64,000 nt of DNA from Leptospirales bacterium (GTDB lineage: Bacteria > Spirochaetota > Leptospiria > Leptospirales > Leptonemataceae), in contig JAIBBN010000002.1 in the NCBI GenBank assembly GCA_019694655.1, forward strand, positions 124,001-188,000, given 5' to 3'. Shown here one piece after another: positions 44,719 through 52,461 of the stretch. The translations under genes were made by a program, and so were the position numbers. The notes beneath the pieces are model-generated. The model did not search any database. It was not told the DNA's origin and worked only from the letters and a program-made list of their open reading frames with translations. Numbering within the stretch: the first letter of the stretch is position 1; the number at the start of each line of letters is the position of its first letter.

Positions 44719-44770
44719 CCGGAGGGCCTAAGCTCCATTGCCAGGTCCTCCGGTAATTGAAACCAGGAGG
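44719..44770 (+). promoter_or_regulatory. 5' leader with alternative pairing to the ribosome-binding site
   Basis: CCGGAGG (44719-44725) and CCTCCGG (44747-44753) are perfect inverted repeats. The same CCTCC (44747-44751) can instead pair with the strong Shine-Dalgarno AGGAGG (44765-44770) that precedes the ATG at 44779. The two pairings exclude each other, so the leader could switch translation on or off. Confidence 0.4.
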
Positions 44771-44778
44771 AACAGGAC

Positions 44779-45564
44779 ATGAAGTCAGTCAAGAGTCTGC
44801 TTCTGGCCCTGCTTACACTGCTGACCGTCGGTTGTCAGAAGTTGTTGGGCGGTTCGGACGGACAATCATGGACGGAGGCTTTGCTGGCGCTGGGGGCCGC
44901 AGCATCGGCGCAAGTTACGCCGGTCGGCGGCGGAACGCTCAGCGCTCCAAGTATGACGCTTACCGTGCCGCAGGGGGCAGTTGACGAAGATGTTGTCATC
45001 AGCTATTCCCTGATCAGCGTTCCCGCGCAGCAGGGGGAAACACTGCCAGTACAGGCGGCATACCGATTTGAGCCCGAAGGGCTGCAGTTCAACAAACCGG
45101 CGACGCTCACGATATGCTACAATGGCGATCAGGTAGTAGCCCGCGGACTGCAAGAGCGCACTCTGCAGGTTCAATACTACGATCAGGATGCAGGCCAGTA
45201 TATCAGCATGGGCGGCGATGTCGCTTCGGGCCAGGACTGTGTTAGTGCGCCGATTTACCATTTCTCGGCCTACATATTGACCGCGCAGCTGCTGGCCACC
45301 ACGGACGCTCCGCCGACCATCGGTGGAGCAAGCTTCTTTCCAGGAACGCCAATTGCCGGTATGCCGCTGAAAGTCCGCAGCAGTGTGACTGATTGGAATC
45401 CGGCATCGGGTATTGCCACTGTTCGATTCTACTATCGCACAGCCGGCAGTGGCGCGCCATGGAAGAGCGTAGCGATGACGCCAGATGCCGAAGATGGAAC
45501 CGGAGACGGCAGACAGCGCGCCGGGCGGGGAGCCAGGCGAGGCGCCGGAGAATGGCGATCCTGA
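44779..45564 (+). CDS. ZU5-domain lipoprotein, truncated out of frame at the linker repeat
   Basis: 261 residues. Signal peptide and lipobox LLTVGC (Cys19). Residues about 45-140 are a ZU5-like domain (TPVGGGTLSAPSMTLTVPQG ... YRFEPEGLQF). Residues about 178-240 look like an Ig-type fold (SGIATVRFYYRTAGSGAPWK). From base 45497 the gene enters a 99-bp repeat in a frame one base off the frame that encodes the acidic linker, giving a nonsense tail (RQRAGRGARRGAGEWRS) and a stop inside the repeat. I infer an outer-membrane carrier whose original 3' end was replaced. SD AGGAGG is 8 nt before the ATG. Confidence 0.75.
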   Translation: MKSVKSLLLALLTLLTVGCQKLLGGSDGQSWTEALLALGAAASAQVTPVGGGTLSAPSMTLTVPQGAVDEDVVISYSLISVPAQQGETLPVQAAYRFEPEGLQFNKPATLTICYNGDQVVARGLQERTLQVQYYDQDAGQYISMGGDVASGQDCVSAPIYHFSAYILTAQLLATTDAPPTIGGASFFPGTPIAGMPLKVRSSVTDWNPASGIATVRFYYRTAGSGAPWKSVAMTPDAEDGTGDGRQRAGRGARRGAGEWRS

Positions 45565-46861
45565 CGCTGGGGAGCCGGAGGTCACGGAGCGCGGGGGCGG
45601 CTCCTTTTATACTCCTTCCCAAATCGGGCGATTCAATAGTTATGAAACTATCGTTATTGACTCGATCCCATACAAATGGGAGCCCAGCGGTGGTGGGTAC
45701 TATCATGCATTAGTGGGGGGTAAGAAGTTGACCGTCGCCATGACCGCCAGTGAAGGCATGGTAGTTCACGTTCGTGATCCCGTGTCGGGAAGAAGTCTCC
45801 ATCGCTTTTCTGAGAAGAGCCTGGTGGAGCGTAGAGCTGAGCTGCAAACGATCATTGCCGCGATTGACGACGGTCTGCGGACGATGCCTCCAGGAGATTC
45901 TCCGGATTTGCCCTTCGATGTCGCGGACGCTGTGCGTACCATGGAGACAGCACGGCGGCAGTATCAGAAAGAATTGGACAATGCTGGGTTTATATTGGGC
46001 CGATTGTCCGGCATAGGTCAGGATTTTGGCGATTCGGGCGGGGGTGGCGTGGGGCAGGGACGACCTTCAGCTAGTGAGAACATCTTAGACAAAATAAGGG
46101 AATTCCTGTTGAGTTTCGGCCAAGAAGCCAGTAATCAGCAAGCGCAAGTCTCTCGAGGGGAGTATGCCGGCGTTGGCAGGCTCAGTGAGCACGAAGAAAG
46201 CGGCGGACGCGGGACGAGGGTCATAAGCGGTACTCGACGCGCCGACGGAAGTCAAATATGTCCGCCACCCGAAAGGGACCGCGGAGGTTGCAGCTACGGC
46301 CGATGGCAAATTGCATCGAAAACTGGTACGATGAATATGTTCTTAGCCTGGTTAGTGGATAATGGTGGAAAGACGTTTGCTGAGAAGCTTTACGCTGCCG
46401 GAGGCAACCATGCGGCAATTGCCGGCGATGCATCTTTCATCGCCGCATGGGAGACGCTTGCGAAGGATATGAATTTTCAGGCGCTTGAGCGATCGTTTAT
46501 CGCTGCGACTCAATACAAACCGGCGCTGAAGAAGGTGCTGCTGTCGGTTCCAGATCTTCTGGAGCGCGATCCGGTCTTACAGGATGTGATTTGGTCGCTC
46601 GGTGTACAGCATGGCCCAGCCAGCCCGGAGGTCATTTTCTACCAGGCGATCGTCAATCCGGACCGGTCCGACAGAACCAGGAGCGGCAGGTACCGGCCGT
46701 TGACAGCTTCAGAAAGAGAGGCTTTGAAGGCGGCGGTGGCCGATTTAAGCGACAAAGAGCTCATTGAAAAAGTGTACGCACTGCGAGCTCAGCGTTGGCC
46801 AGCGCATCGCGCCCGCTACGCTCGGGAGCTTGCAGGCGCGTTGGCCGCATTGGAGGATTGA
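45485..46861 (+). CDS. Orphan toxin-tip cassette: linker plus lysozyme-like peptidoglycan hydrolase domain
   Basis: 458 residues if read from ATG 45485, but this start has no ribosome-binding site, no signal peptide, and is preceded by an in-frame stop at 45476. It opens with the repeat-encoded linker (EPETADSAPGGEPGEAPE). Residues about 225-455 resemble the muralytic domain I know from phage-tail and VgrG tips: SEHEESGGRGTRVISG (candidate catalytic Glu), DRGGCSYGRWQIASKTGTM, FIAATQYKPALK, VIWSLGVQHGPAS and RYARELAG. Codons look more AT-rich than the flanks. Probably active only when joined to an exported N-terminus. Confidence 0.65.
   Translation: MPKMEPETADSAPGGEPGEAPENGDPDAGEPEVTERGGGSFYTPSQIGRFNSYETIVIDSIPYKWEPSGGGYYHALVGGKKLTVAMTASEGMVVHVRDPVSGRSLHRFSEKSLVERRAELQTIIAAIDDGLRTMPPGDSPDLPFDVADAVRTMETARRQYQKELDNAGFILGRLSGIGQDFGDSGGGGVGQGRPSASENILDKIREFLLSFGQEASNQQAQVSRGEYAGVGRLSEHEESGGRGTRVISGTRRADGSQICPPPERDRGGCSYGRWQIASKTGTMNMFLAWLVDNGGKTFAEKLYAAGGNHAAIAGDASFIAAWETLAKDMNFQALERSFIAATQYKPALKKVLLSVPDLLERDPVLQDVIWSLGVQHGPASPEVIFYQAIVNPDRSDRTRSGRYRPLTASEREALKAAVADLSDKELIEKVYALRAQRWPAHRARYARELAGALAALED
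45497..45595 (+). repeat. 99-bp linker repeat, copy 1
   Basis: 97 of 99 bases match the copy at 47798-47896 (differences at AATGG/GATGG and GGGAGCC/GGGAACC). It encodes an acidic Pro/Gly/Glu-rich linker and marks the point where the lipoprotein gene and the toxin-tip frame meet. Sequences on either side of the two copies are unrelated. Confidence 0.95.
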
Positions 46862-46862
46862 G

Positions 46863-47456
46863 ATGAAGGTAACTAGAAACACTTATTGGGCAGCTTTCAT
46901 TCTTATTGTGGTCTTGATGGTTCGTTGCAATAGCGCTGACCCTGAACGCATACTTTCTGCCGCAAAACAGGGTGATCTGCCGACGGTTCGTAAGGCTATA
47001 GAACGAGGCTTTGATGTCAATACTCGCATTCGCGGCCACGAGAGCTTGCTAGATACTGCTGCGATGAACGGGCATGTGGAGCTGGTTCGCTACCTGCTTG
47101 AGAGTGGGGCCAATCCAAATGTAGCGGACAGAGGGGGCTGGACGGCGCTCCATTTTGGTGTGAATTGCACCGAGGGTGAACGGGAAACAAGGGAGATCGT
47201 CAGCTTGCTTTTGCAGCGCGGCGCCAATGTGAATGCACAGGACTCGACTGGATTCACGCCTCTCATGTACGCCGCAACAAAGATGGACGGCGAGCTGGTG
47301 CGAATGCTACTGCGCGGCGGGGCGGACCCAAATATCAAGAATTCTGTCGGGATGACTGCAAGAGAACTGGCTGAACTTCCGCAGTATAATATAGCAGATG
47401 TGGTGGAAGCTTTTGATTTCGGTAACGAACCGGCGACGGACCAAGGCAAAAACTAA
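46863..47456 (+). CDS. Exported ankyrin-repeat protein, candidate immunity protein
   Basis: 197 residues. ATG lies 1 nt after the preceding stop (TGAGATG) and its Shine-Dalgarno GGAGG is inside the preceding gene. N-terminal hydrophobic segment (WAAFILIVVLMVRCNS), either a signal peptide with an odd lipobox or an anchor. Four ankyrin repeats: ILSAAKQGDLPTVRKAIERG, SLLDTAAMNGHVELVRYLLE, GWTALHFGVNC(x)IVSLLLQRGANVN, and GFTPLMYAATKMDGELVRMLL. Location in the periplasm and coupling to a peptidoglycan hydrolase fit an immunity protein; ankyrin proteins are known immunity proteins of polymorphic toxins. Confidence 0.75.
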   Translation: MKVTRNTYWAAFILIVVLMVRCNSADPERILSAAKQGDLPTVRKAIERGFDVNTRIRGHESLLDTAAMNGHVELVRYLLESGANPNVADRGGWTALHFGVNCTEGERETREIVSLLLQRGANVNAQDSTGFTPLMYAATKMDGELVRMLLRGGADPNIKNSVGMTARELAELPQYNIADVVEAFDFGNEPATDQGKN

Positions 47457-47470
47457 CTGATGCGACAAGC

Positions 47471-49564
47471 TTGAGATTGTCCCTGCCGGAGGTGCGGGAG
47501 CGGCAAACGACTACGAGTATCAGTCCTTGTTCGAATTCTCGTGGAAGTCCAAACGGTAAACGTCAGCGAAGTTGTCGCCACCTGAAAAGGAGCGACAGAG
47601 ATCAGGCCAGTGCAGATCGCCGGTTGCTGGCGACATCAATTCCGCCATACGCAACCGCTCGGGCCCTGGACGAGGCCGAGGATTTCCTGGATGATTACGC
47701 CCAGCCGATGAGCAGTATTGTTGGCATCGGCGGCGTGGTTGGCGTAGATGATCAGTGGTCGCTGCCGCCAGATTGGGAGCCCGAGCAACCAGCAGACGAA
47801 CCGGAGACGGCAGACAGCGCGCCGGGCGGGGAGCCAGGCGAGGCGCCGGAGGATGGCGATCCTGACGCTGGGGAACCGGAGGTCACGGAGCGCGGGCCAC
47901 GGCGAATTCCGTCTGCAACAATCGATAGATTGCAGGGCCTGCTTCAAGGCGACCTGAATGAAGAAAATGCGAGACAGGTCCTTGCCACGCTTCGCTCCTG
48001 GAGCAATGGATCGCCTCAGCCAAGCTTGACGGAGCTTTTCCGCGAGTCAGCCACGAAGCTAAATATTTCTGCTGCTGCGCTATCAGAGAAGCTTGATGCG
48101 CTCCTTCTACAAGCCACTACAATTTCGCGATCGCAATCCGGGCCGGATCAATCCGCCACCAACAAAGTCGTTCAAAAAATCTGGGAGGCCCGGCTTCAAT
48201 CAAACTTCAGTGGCGCCCTTGATTTTCTCGCCGCAGATTTGCGCGGAGAAGAAACCAATTTAGAAGATGGCGCGCGACGGGGACTGGAAGCCTTTAAGGC
48301 GGCGGCGGCATTGGGCGGCAATGGAGAAACTGCAAATCGCCTGTGGCAGGCGCTTGGAGCGCGAGACGGCCAAACATTGATCAATATGTTTGAATCGGCC
48401 AGCCTCCAGGACCGTCGCGAGCTGGCCCCCACGATCCAAAATATTTTGAAAAGGAACTTCGAGATAGCGCCAGACCATATGGTAGAATTTGGACGGAACC
48501 TTGCAAACCGCGACGATTTTACGCCACTGCAGGCAAGGAAGCTATTGGAAATTGCCCAGGCCGCCCCGTCTCTGCAGCTGCAGAGTATCCTTAAGAATAT
48601 GAGCGAAGATTCATTGAAAAGCTTCACGGAAGCGCTGACGCAGGAGGATTCGCAACAGAACCCGGGTGCTAATGCTCTAAAGAGACTGAATGAAGAGAGG
48701 CTGATTGCTCAGGGCCGCGCCGCGCGCTTTCCGGCGAGCGGCGGCTGGCAAAAGCTCTCGCAAGATTTGACAGCCAGGTTTGGGACGGTTATTTCTGCTA
48801 AGCGAATCCAATTTGCAAACCGAAATATTCCCGAACGAAATGCACGGGCCGGGCAATTGGTCATGCTTCCGAAGGTGACTGAAGACGAACTGCAGTGGGT
48901 TCGCGATCGGGAATCTTTTAACTGGAACCCCACGGCGGCTGCCGTCGCGCCGCCGCTCATCATTGAAGAGAACACCCCTCTCAACGACGCACAGCCGCTA
49001 TTTAACTTGACCGGCCAATTTCGCGAGGCACACAGGAATAATCCCCGCTATGCTACGCCCACCGACCAGGACATCTATGAATTTACCGAACAGCTGCAAA
49101 GGGAGGACAGCCGTTACACGGATGATTTTATGGAACTGGTCCGCGCCATGCTACAAAAGGAATCAACATGGAAACAGTACGATGGCCCCCCCGACGTTAC
49201 ATATCAGAATGTATATCAGGGCTTTTGGGATAAACACGATATCGGCATTGGCCAGCTGAATTATCATTCGCAAGCTAGTCACATCGATTTTCTGCGCGCT
49301 GCGGTTGATTGGAGATACAATGTGAGCGAAGCTGTAAAATTCCTGTACTATCAGTGGTCCAGAGCGCAGGGATTTCCTGAACCCCCGGGTGGTTGGACAG
49401 TCCAGAACCGCCAGCGTGCTGCTTATGCAGCTTACAACGGCGGCGATGGGGCTCTGCGGCGTCCGTGGAAAAAAGAGGACTCAAGAGATAGGGATTTTTT
49501 CTCGCAGCTCAAGAATAGACAATGGACAAACCATTGCCGCGGGATAGCGGGGTGTGGCCAGTGA
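47471..49564 (+). CDS. Second cassette: linker, helical region, LysM-like and SLT transglycosylase domains
   Basis: 697 residues from TTG 47471, or about 618 from ATG 47708; no signal peptide with either. Residues about 60-109 precede the linker and have no counterpart in the first cassette. The repeat-encoded linker (EPETADSAPGG) occupies 110-142. A long helical region follows (150-410). Residues about 415-475 look like LysM (LSQDLTARFGTVISAKRIQFANRN ... GQLVMLPKV). Residues about 545-690 are lysozyme-like SLT: FMELVRAMLQKESTWK (catalytic Glu), DIGIGQLNYHSQASH, and RQRAAYAAYNGGDGALR. Predicted peptidoglycan-cleaving toxin tip with part of its parent protein retained. Confidence 0.7.
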   Translation: MRLSLPEVRERQTTTSISPCSNSRGSPNGKRQRSCRHLKRSDRDQASADRRLLATSIPPYATARALDEAEDFLDDYAQPMSSIVGIGGVVGVDDQWSLPPDWEPEQPADEPETADSAPGGEPGEAPEDGDPDAGEPEVTERGPRRIPSATIDRLQGLLQGDLNEENARQVLATLRSWSNGSPQPSLTELFRESATKLNISAAALSEKLDALLLQATTISRSQSGPDQSATNKVVQKIWEARLQSNFSGALDFLAADLRGEETNLEDGARRGLEAFKAAAALGGNGETANRLWQALGARDGQTLINMFESASLQDRRELAPTIQNILKRNFEIAPDHMVEFGRNLANRDDFTPLQARKLLEIAQAAPSLQLQSILKNMSEDSLKSFTEALTQEDSQQNPGANALKRLNEERLIAQGRAARFPASGGWQKLSQDLTARFGTVISAKRIQFANRNIPERNARAGQLVMLPKVTEDELQWVRDRESFNWNPTAAAVAPPLIIEENTPLNDAQPLFNLTGQFREAHRNNPRYATPTDQDIYEFTEQLQREDSRYTDDFMELVRAMLQKESTWKQYDGPPDVTYQNVYQGFWDKHDIGIGQLNYHSQASHIDFLRAAVDWRYNVSEAVKFLYYQWSRAQGFPEPPGGWTVQNRQRAAYAAYNGGDGALRRPWKKEDSRDRDFFSQLKNRQWTNHCRGIAGCGQ
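47798..47896 (+). repeat. 99-bp linker repeat, copy 2
   Basis: Partner of 45497-45595, exactly 2301 bp away in direct orientation. Here the repeat is read in the linker frame of the SLT cassette. Recombination between the copies would delete the first cassette and the ankyrin gene. Confidence 0.95.
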
Positions 49565-50415
49565 GCAAGCACGGACAGGGTAGGCGGCCAGCGTTGCCGC
49601 ACAATCGCGGCGTTGCGGCGCTTTTTGCCATTCTTGTGTCGTTCTTGCCTGGTCTGATTTTCGGACGCTGCGAACAACCGATCGACTACAGGTCGGACGT
49701 CTTGCGCGAAACCGACATTGACGCAGGGCTTCCCCTGCAATCTAATCCCCCCGATAATTTTGGGCCAGTGCGCTTTCGTGATGGGCGCATCTACAAACTG
49801 GATCTGAAGTCGCCATTGCACAGAGGCGGCGACTACATTGTGGGCGATCTTCAGATTTTTGAACCGCATATAAAGAACGAGAGGCTCGAGTTCAGGCTCG
49901 TGGCGGCGCGCGCGCCTACTGCTGCTGAGCGGCACTGGGTGGAGGAGATGGGACCGGGTCCTGTATTTCTCCGGTCAGCCGAAGAAATGGAGGTATTCTG
50001 GGATAAGGAACGGATGCGTCCCTTCCTGGCGCACGCGGCGCCTGGCGTTGTACCGTACTTTGGAATTATCCTGGACCTGAATAGCGACGGCTTGCAAGAC
50101 TTCATCGGATACTATGGCTACCCGGAAGCGGCGGCGATTTCACCGGGCGCCAACAAGTTTGTTATGGTGCTTGGCGGGCGCAGCCCGCAGCAAAATGAGG
50201 TTCTTATCGAGCGAATGGTCGTTCTTTCCAGCCTTCGCGACGCAGGCATCCTGCAGGTCAAGGGCGCCGCCGGCGATTGTGGTTACTTGATCACGACTTT
50301 CCCAGGTGATGGTACACCGTATCCCTTTCTCGACGAGATTCATGTTTATTGCCTGCCAAAAACAGCGGGCGGCGGCGATGCTTCTGGCGTGAATAGCGAT
50401 ACCCGCGAGCAGTAG
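49561..50415 (+). CDS. Secreted protein, candidate immunity protein of the SLT cassette
   Basis: 284 residues from GTG 49561, which overlaps the preceding stop (GTGA); an ATG at 49522 in the same frame overlaps by 43 bp. A signal peptide (ALFAILVSFLPGLIFGRCEQ) may carry a lipobox-like FGRC. No family recognised. The mature part is strand-rich with a calcium-loop-like DLNSDGLQDFIGYYG and two late cysteines (GDCGYLITTF, VYCLP). Position, coupling and predicted periplasmic location suggest immunity against the SLT toxin. Confidence 0.6.
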   Translation: MSKHGQGRRPALPHNRGVAALFAILVSFLPGLIFGRCEQPIDYRSDVLRETDIDAGLPLQSNPPDNFGPVRFRDGRIYKLDLKSPLHRGGDYIVGDLQIFEPHIKNERLEFRLVAARAPTAAERHWVEEMGPGPVFLRSAEEMEVFWDKERMRPFLAHAAPGVVPYFGIILDLNSDGLQDFIGYYGYPEAAAISPGANKFVMVLGGRSPQQNEVLIERMVVLSSLRDAGILQVKGAAGDCGYLITTFPGDGTPYPFLDEIHVYCLPKTAGGGDASGVNSDTREQ

Positions 50416-50505
50416 TTGGCTGCGCCAAAGTTATGCTCCGCGAGTGAAGAGATCGCGGGAAGCGCTGCTGAACGGAGCAAACCGGCTCGTTTTTGTTCTG
50501 AGGTT

Positions 50506-51693
50506 TTACTCTTTGTTCCGCTTTGATTTTTCAATCAAGCGCGCGCGCAGCAGACTCTGCAGCGGACGCTCGAAGGCGTGGTAGCTGGCCAATGATAGCG
50601 TCAGCAGCACGGCAAAAAATGCAGCGAAAAAGAACGGCGAGCTGAAGGCATTTTCGCTTATTGCCAGGGCGCGCCATAGCAGCAGAAATCCAAGTTGCAA
50701 TGGGAAATGAAGTAAGTAAGAAGAATAAGAAATGTCGCCCAGAAAGCGCAGCCGTTTTCCCAGAGCGCCGCGCCTGGCTTCAATCAGGGCCAGCCCAAGT
50801 ATGGTTAGTGGAAATATACAAAGTACCGGCAGGAGTCCGCACAGCGCGCGCAGCGCCAGCAGCTGCTGCTCAGAATAGGCCTGCCAGCGGCCCCAGACGC
50901 CCGTAAGATCCAGGCGCATTTCCAGTATGACCAGGATCCACAGGGCGATACAAAGCCCTCCCAGAACCAGAGATGGAAGCGCCCGCCGCCAGTTTCTGGC
51001 GCGCAGATAAAATAGGAAGCACAGTCCTCCAATCAAAAAAGCCAGCAGGCCTCGAAAAAGGGCGGCCTCAATGTACCGGGCGCTCAGGATCAGCAGCGCA
51101 AAGGCCAGCAAAGTCGCCAGGCCGCGCCTCAATTTTGCCGCGCCATAGAGTCGTGCGAAAAGGTAAAAGAATACATAGAGCAAAATTTCGATCGACACGG
51201 ACCAAACGGGGGCGTTGAAAGAAAAACCCTTCTGCAGACCCCAGTGCGAAGCAAAGAAGAGATGCAAAACAAAATGATACCAATCGTTATAGGAGTAAAT
51301 CAAGCTGGCCCCGGTTAACAGGACGGCAACTGACTGCAGGCCTGCGGTGAGCAGCAACGTAAGCAAATGCAGGGGATAAAGCCTGGAGAAGCGCAATACT
51401 GCGAAAGAATAAGCCGAAAGCGCTCCGCTGGCAATCTTCTGCGAATAGAGCCAGAAAAACACAAAGCCGGAAATCATGAAAAAAAGATCTACGGCCAAAA
51501 AGCCGTGATGAAAAAAAAGAAAAAGAAAATCATAAAAAGGAAGCCTGTCGATCTGCAGCTGGCTGTCCGGTCCCAGGGGCGGAATGAAATGCTGCCAGTG
51601 ATAGACCGCCACACTGAGCGCGGCCACGCCGCGCAGTGCATCCAGAGAGTAGAAACGAGCGGGGATGGAATTGGCTGGCGGTGGCGGTCTCAT
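50506..51693 (-). CDS. Membrane acyltransferase (acyltransferase_3 / OafA-like)
   Basis: 395 residues from ATG 51693, ten or so hydrophobic segments. Family motifs: FYSLDALRGVAALSVAVYHW with the catalytic His late in the first helix, FFMISGFVFFW, RFSRLYPLHL, and FLGDISYSSYLLHFPLQ. It O-acetylates or acylates surface glycans or lipids at the inner membrane. The downstream end is followed by a 90-bp gap from the toxin locus and it is convergent with it. Confidence 0.88.
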   Translation of the reverse strand: MRPPPPANSIPARFYSLDALRGVAALSVAVYHWQHFIPPLGPDSQLQIDRLPFYDFLFLFFHHGFLAVDLFFMISGFVFFWLYSQKIASGALSAYSFAVLRFSRLYPLHLLTLLLTAGLQSVAVLLTGASLIYSYNDWYHFVLHLFFASHWGLQKGFSFNAPVWSVSIEILLYVFFYLFARLYGAAKLRRGLATLLAFALLILSARYIEAALFRGLLAFLIGGLCFLFYLRARNWRRALPSLVLGGLCIALWILVILEMRLDLTGVWGRWQAYSEQQLLALRALCGLLPVLCIFPLTILGLALIEARRGALGKRLRFLGDISYSSYLLHFPLQLGFLLLWRALAISENAFSSPFFFAAFFAVLLTLSLASYHAFERPLQSLLRARLIEKSKRNKE

Positions 51694-51726
51694 CGATTGC
51701 TTGCTTCGCAAATCCTGGCTGCATTC

Positions 51727-52356
51727 TTACTTTGTTAGTTCCACATAAGTATTCAGTCCTATTTGCTCTCCGCGCGAATCGAGATCTTGTAATTCGCGGT
51801 GAGCGGACTTTCCAAATTCGATGGCAAAATTTGCCAGGCGAAAGCCGGCAGCCTTAGCCATCAGTTGGAGTTCGGCTCGCGCCGGGAAATGCTTGTGTTC
51901 AAACAAGTCGTAGGACTCATAGGCGCCGCGAGCAAAGGTCTCAAAATTTGGCTGATTGTAGTGCCGCTCAATCACCCCCTCGAGGCCTGGAAAAGAAAGC
52001 CGCAGCACGCCGTCCGCGGCCAGGCAGCGGGCCGCCTCAACCAGGAAGTTGAGCTGCTGCTTCTGGTCCAGATGCTCGAGGAAATCCTCCGCAAAGGCAA
52101 AGTCAAAACTGCCGTCGTCAAAGGGGTGTGCGCCGCTGAGATCCACGGACAGTTGGAAGGGCTCGCGCTCCAGCTTACTCTGCGGATAGAAATCAACGTT
52201 CAACCAGCCGGACAGCAGCCGCTGCCCGGCGCCGTAGTGGATCTTGCGCGCAGGCGCCGGCAGGCGCGAGGGCTGCGGCCGTGAATTGGGCCGCTGCACC
52301 TTGCTGAGCACGTACCCGAAGCGATAGAGTACGGACAGGATGGCGCGCTTCAGCAT
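51727..52356 (-). CDS. SAM-dependent methyltransferase (class I)
   Basis: 209 residues. A short basic N-terminus precedes KIHYGAGQRLLSGWLNVDFYP (SAM-binding loop GAG and the acidic residue at the end of strand 2), DDGSFDFAFAEDFLEHLD (motif II equivalent) and AADGVLRLSFPGLEGV. This form is common among glycan and lipid methyltransferases next to glycosyltransferases and acyltransferases, which fits its acyltransferase neighbour 33 bp downstream. No substrate can be named. Confidence 0.82.
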   Translation of the reverse strand: MLKRAILSVLYRFGYVLSKVQRPNSRPQPSRLPAPARKIHYGAGQRLLSGWLNVDFYPQSKLEREPFQLSVDLSGAHPFDDGSFDFAFAEDFLEHLDQKQQLNFLVEAARCLAADGVLRLSFPGLEGVIERHYNQPNFETFARGAYESYDLFEHKHFPARAELQLMAKAAGFRLANFAIEFGKSAHRELQDLDSRGEQIGLNTYVELTK

Positions 52357-52461
52357 CCAGCAAGCGTTGCAACGCGGTTCTCTGCGTCAATTTGCTTTAC
52401 GCATCGCAAGCTGGTCGATGATAGAAGACAGGCTCACGGTCTGCAAATACGCTGCGAATGC

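Noticed and set aside
45480-45500. Programmed ribosomal frameshift joining the lipoprotein to the first toxin tip
   Set aside because: No slippery heptamer, stop-codon stimulator or obvious pseudoknot at the junction; the sequence GATGCCGAAGATGGAACC gives no basis for slippage. A recombination or mutation event is simpler.
45497-47896. The two 99-bp repeats as ends of an insertion sequence or composite transposon
   Set aside because: They are coding, in direct orientation, with no transposase, terminal inverted repeats or target duplication nearby.
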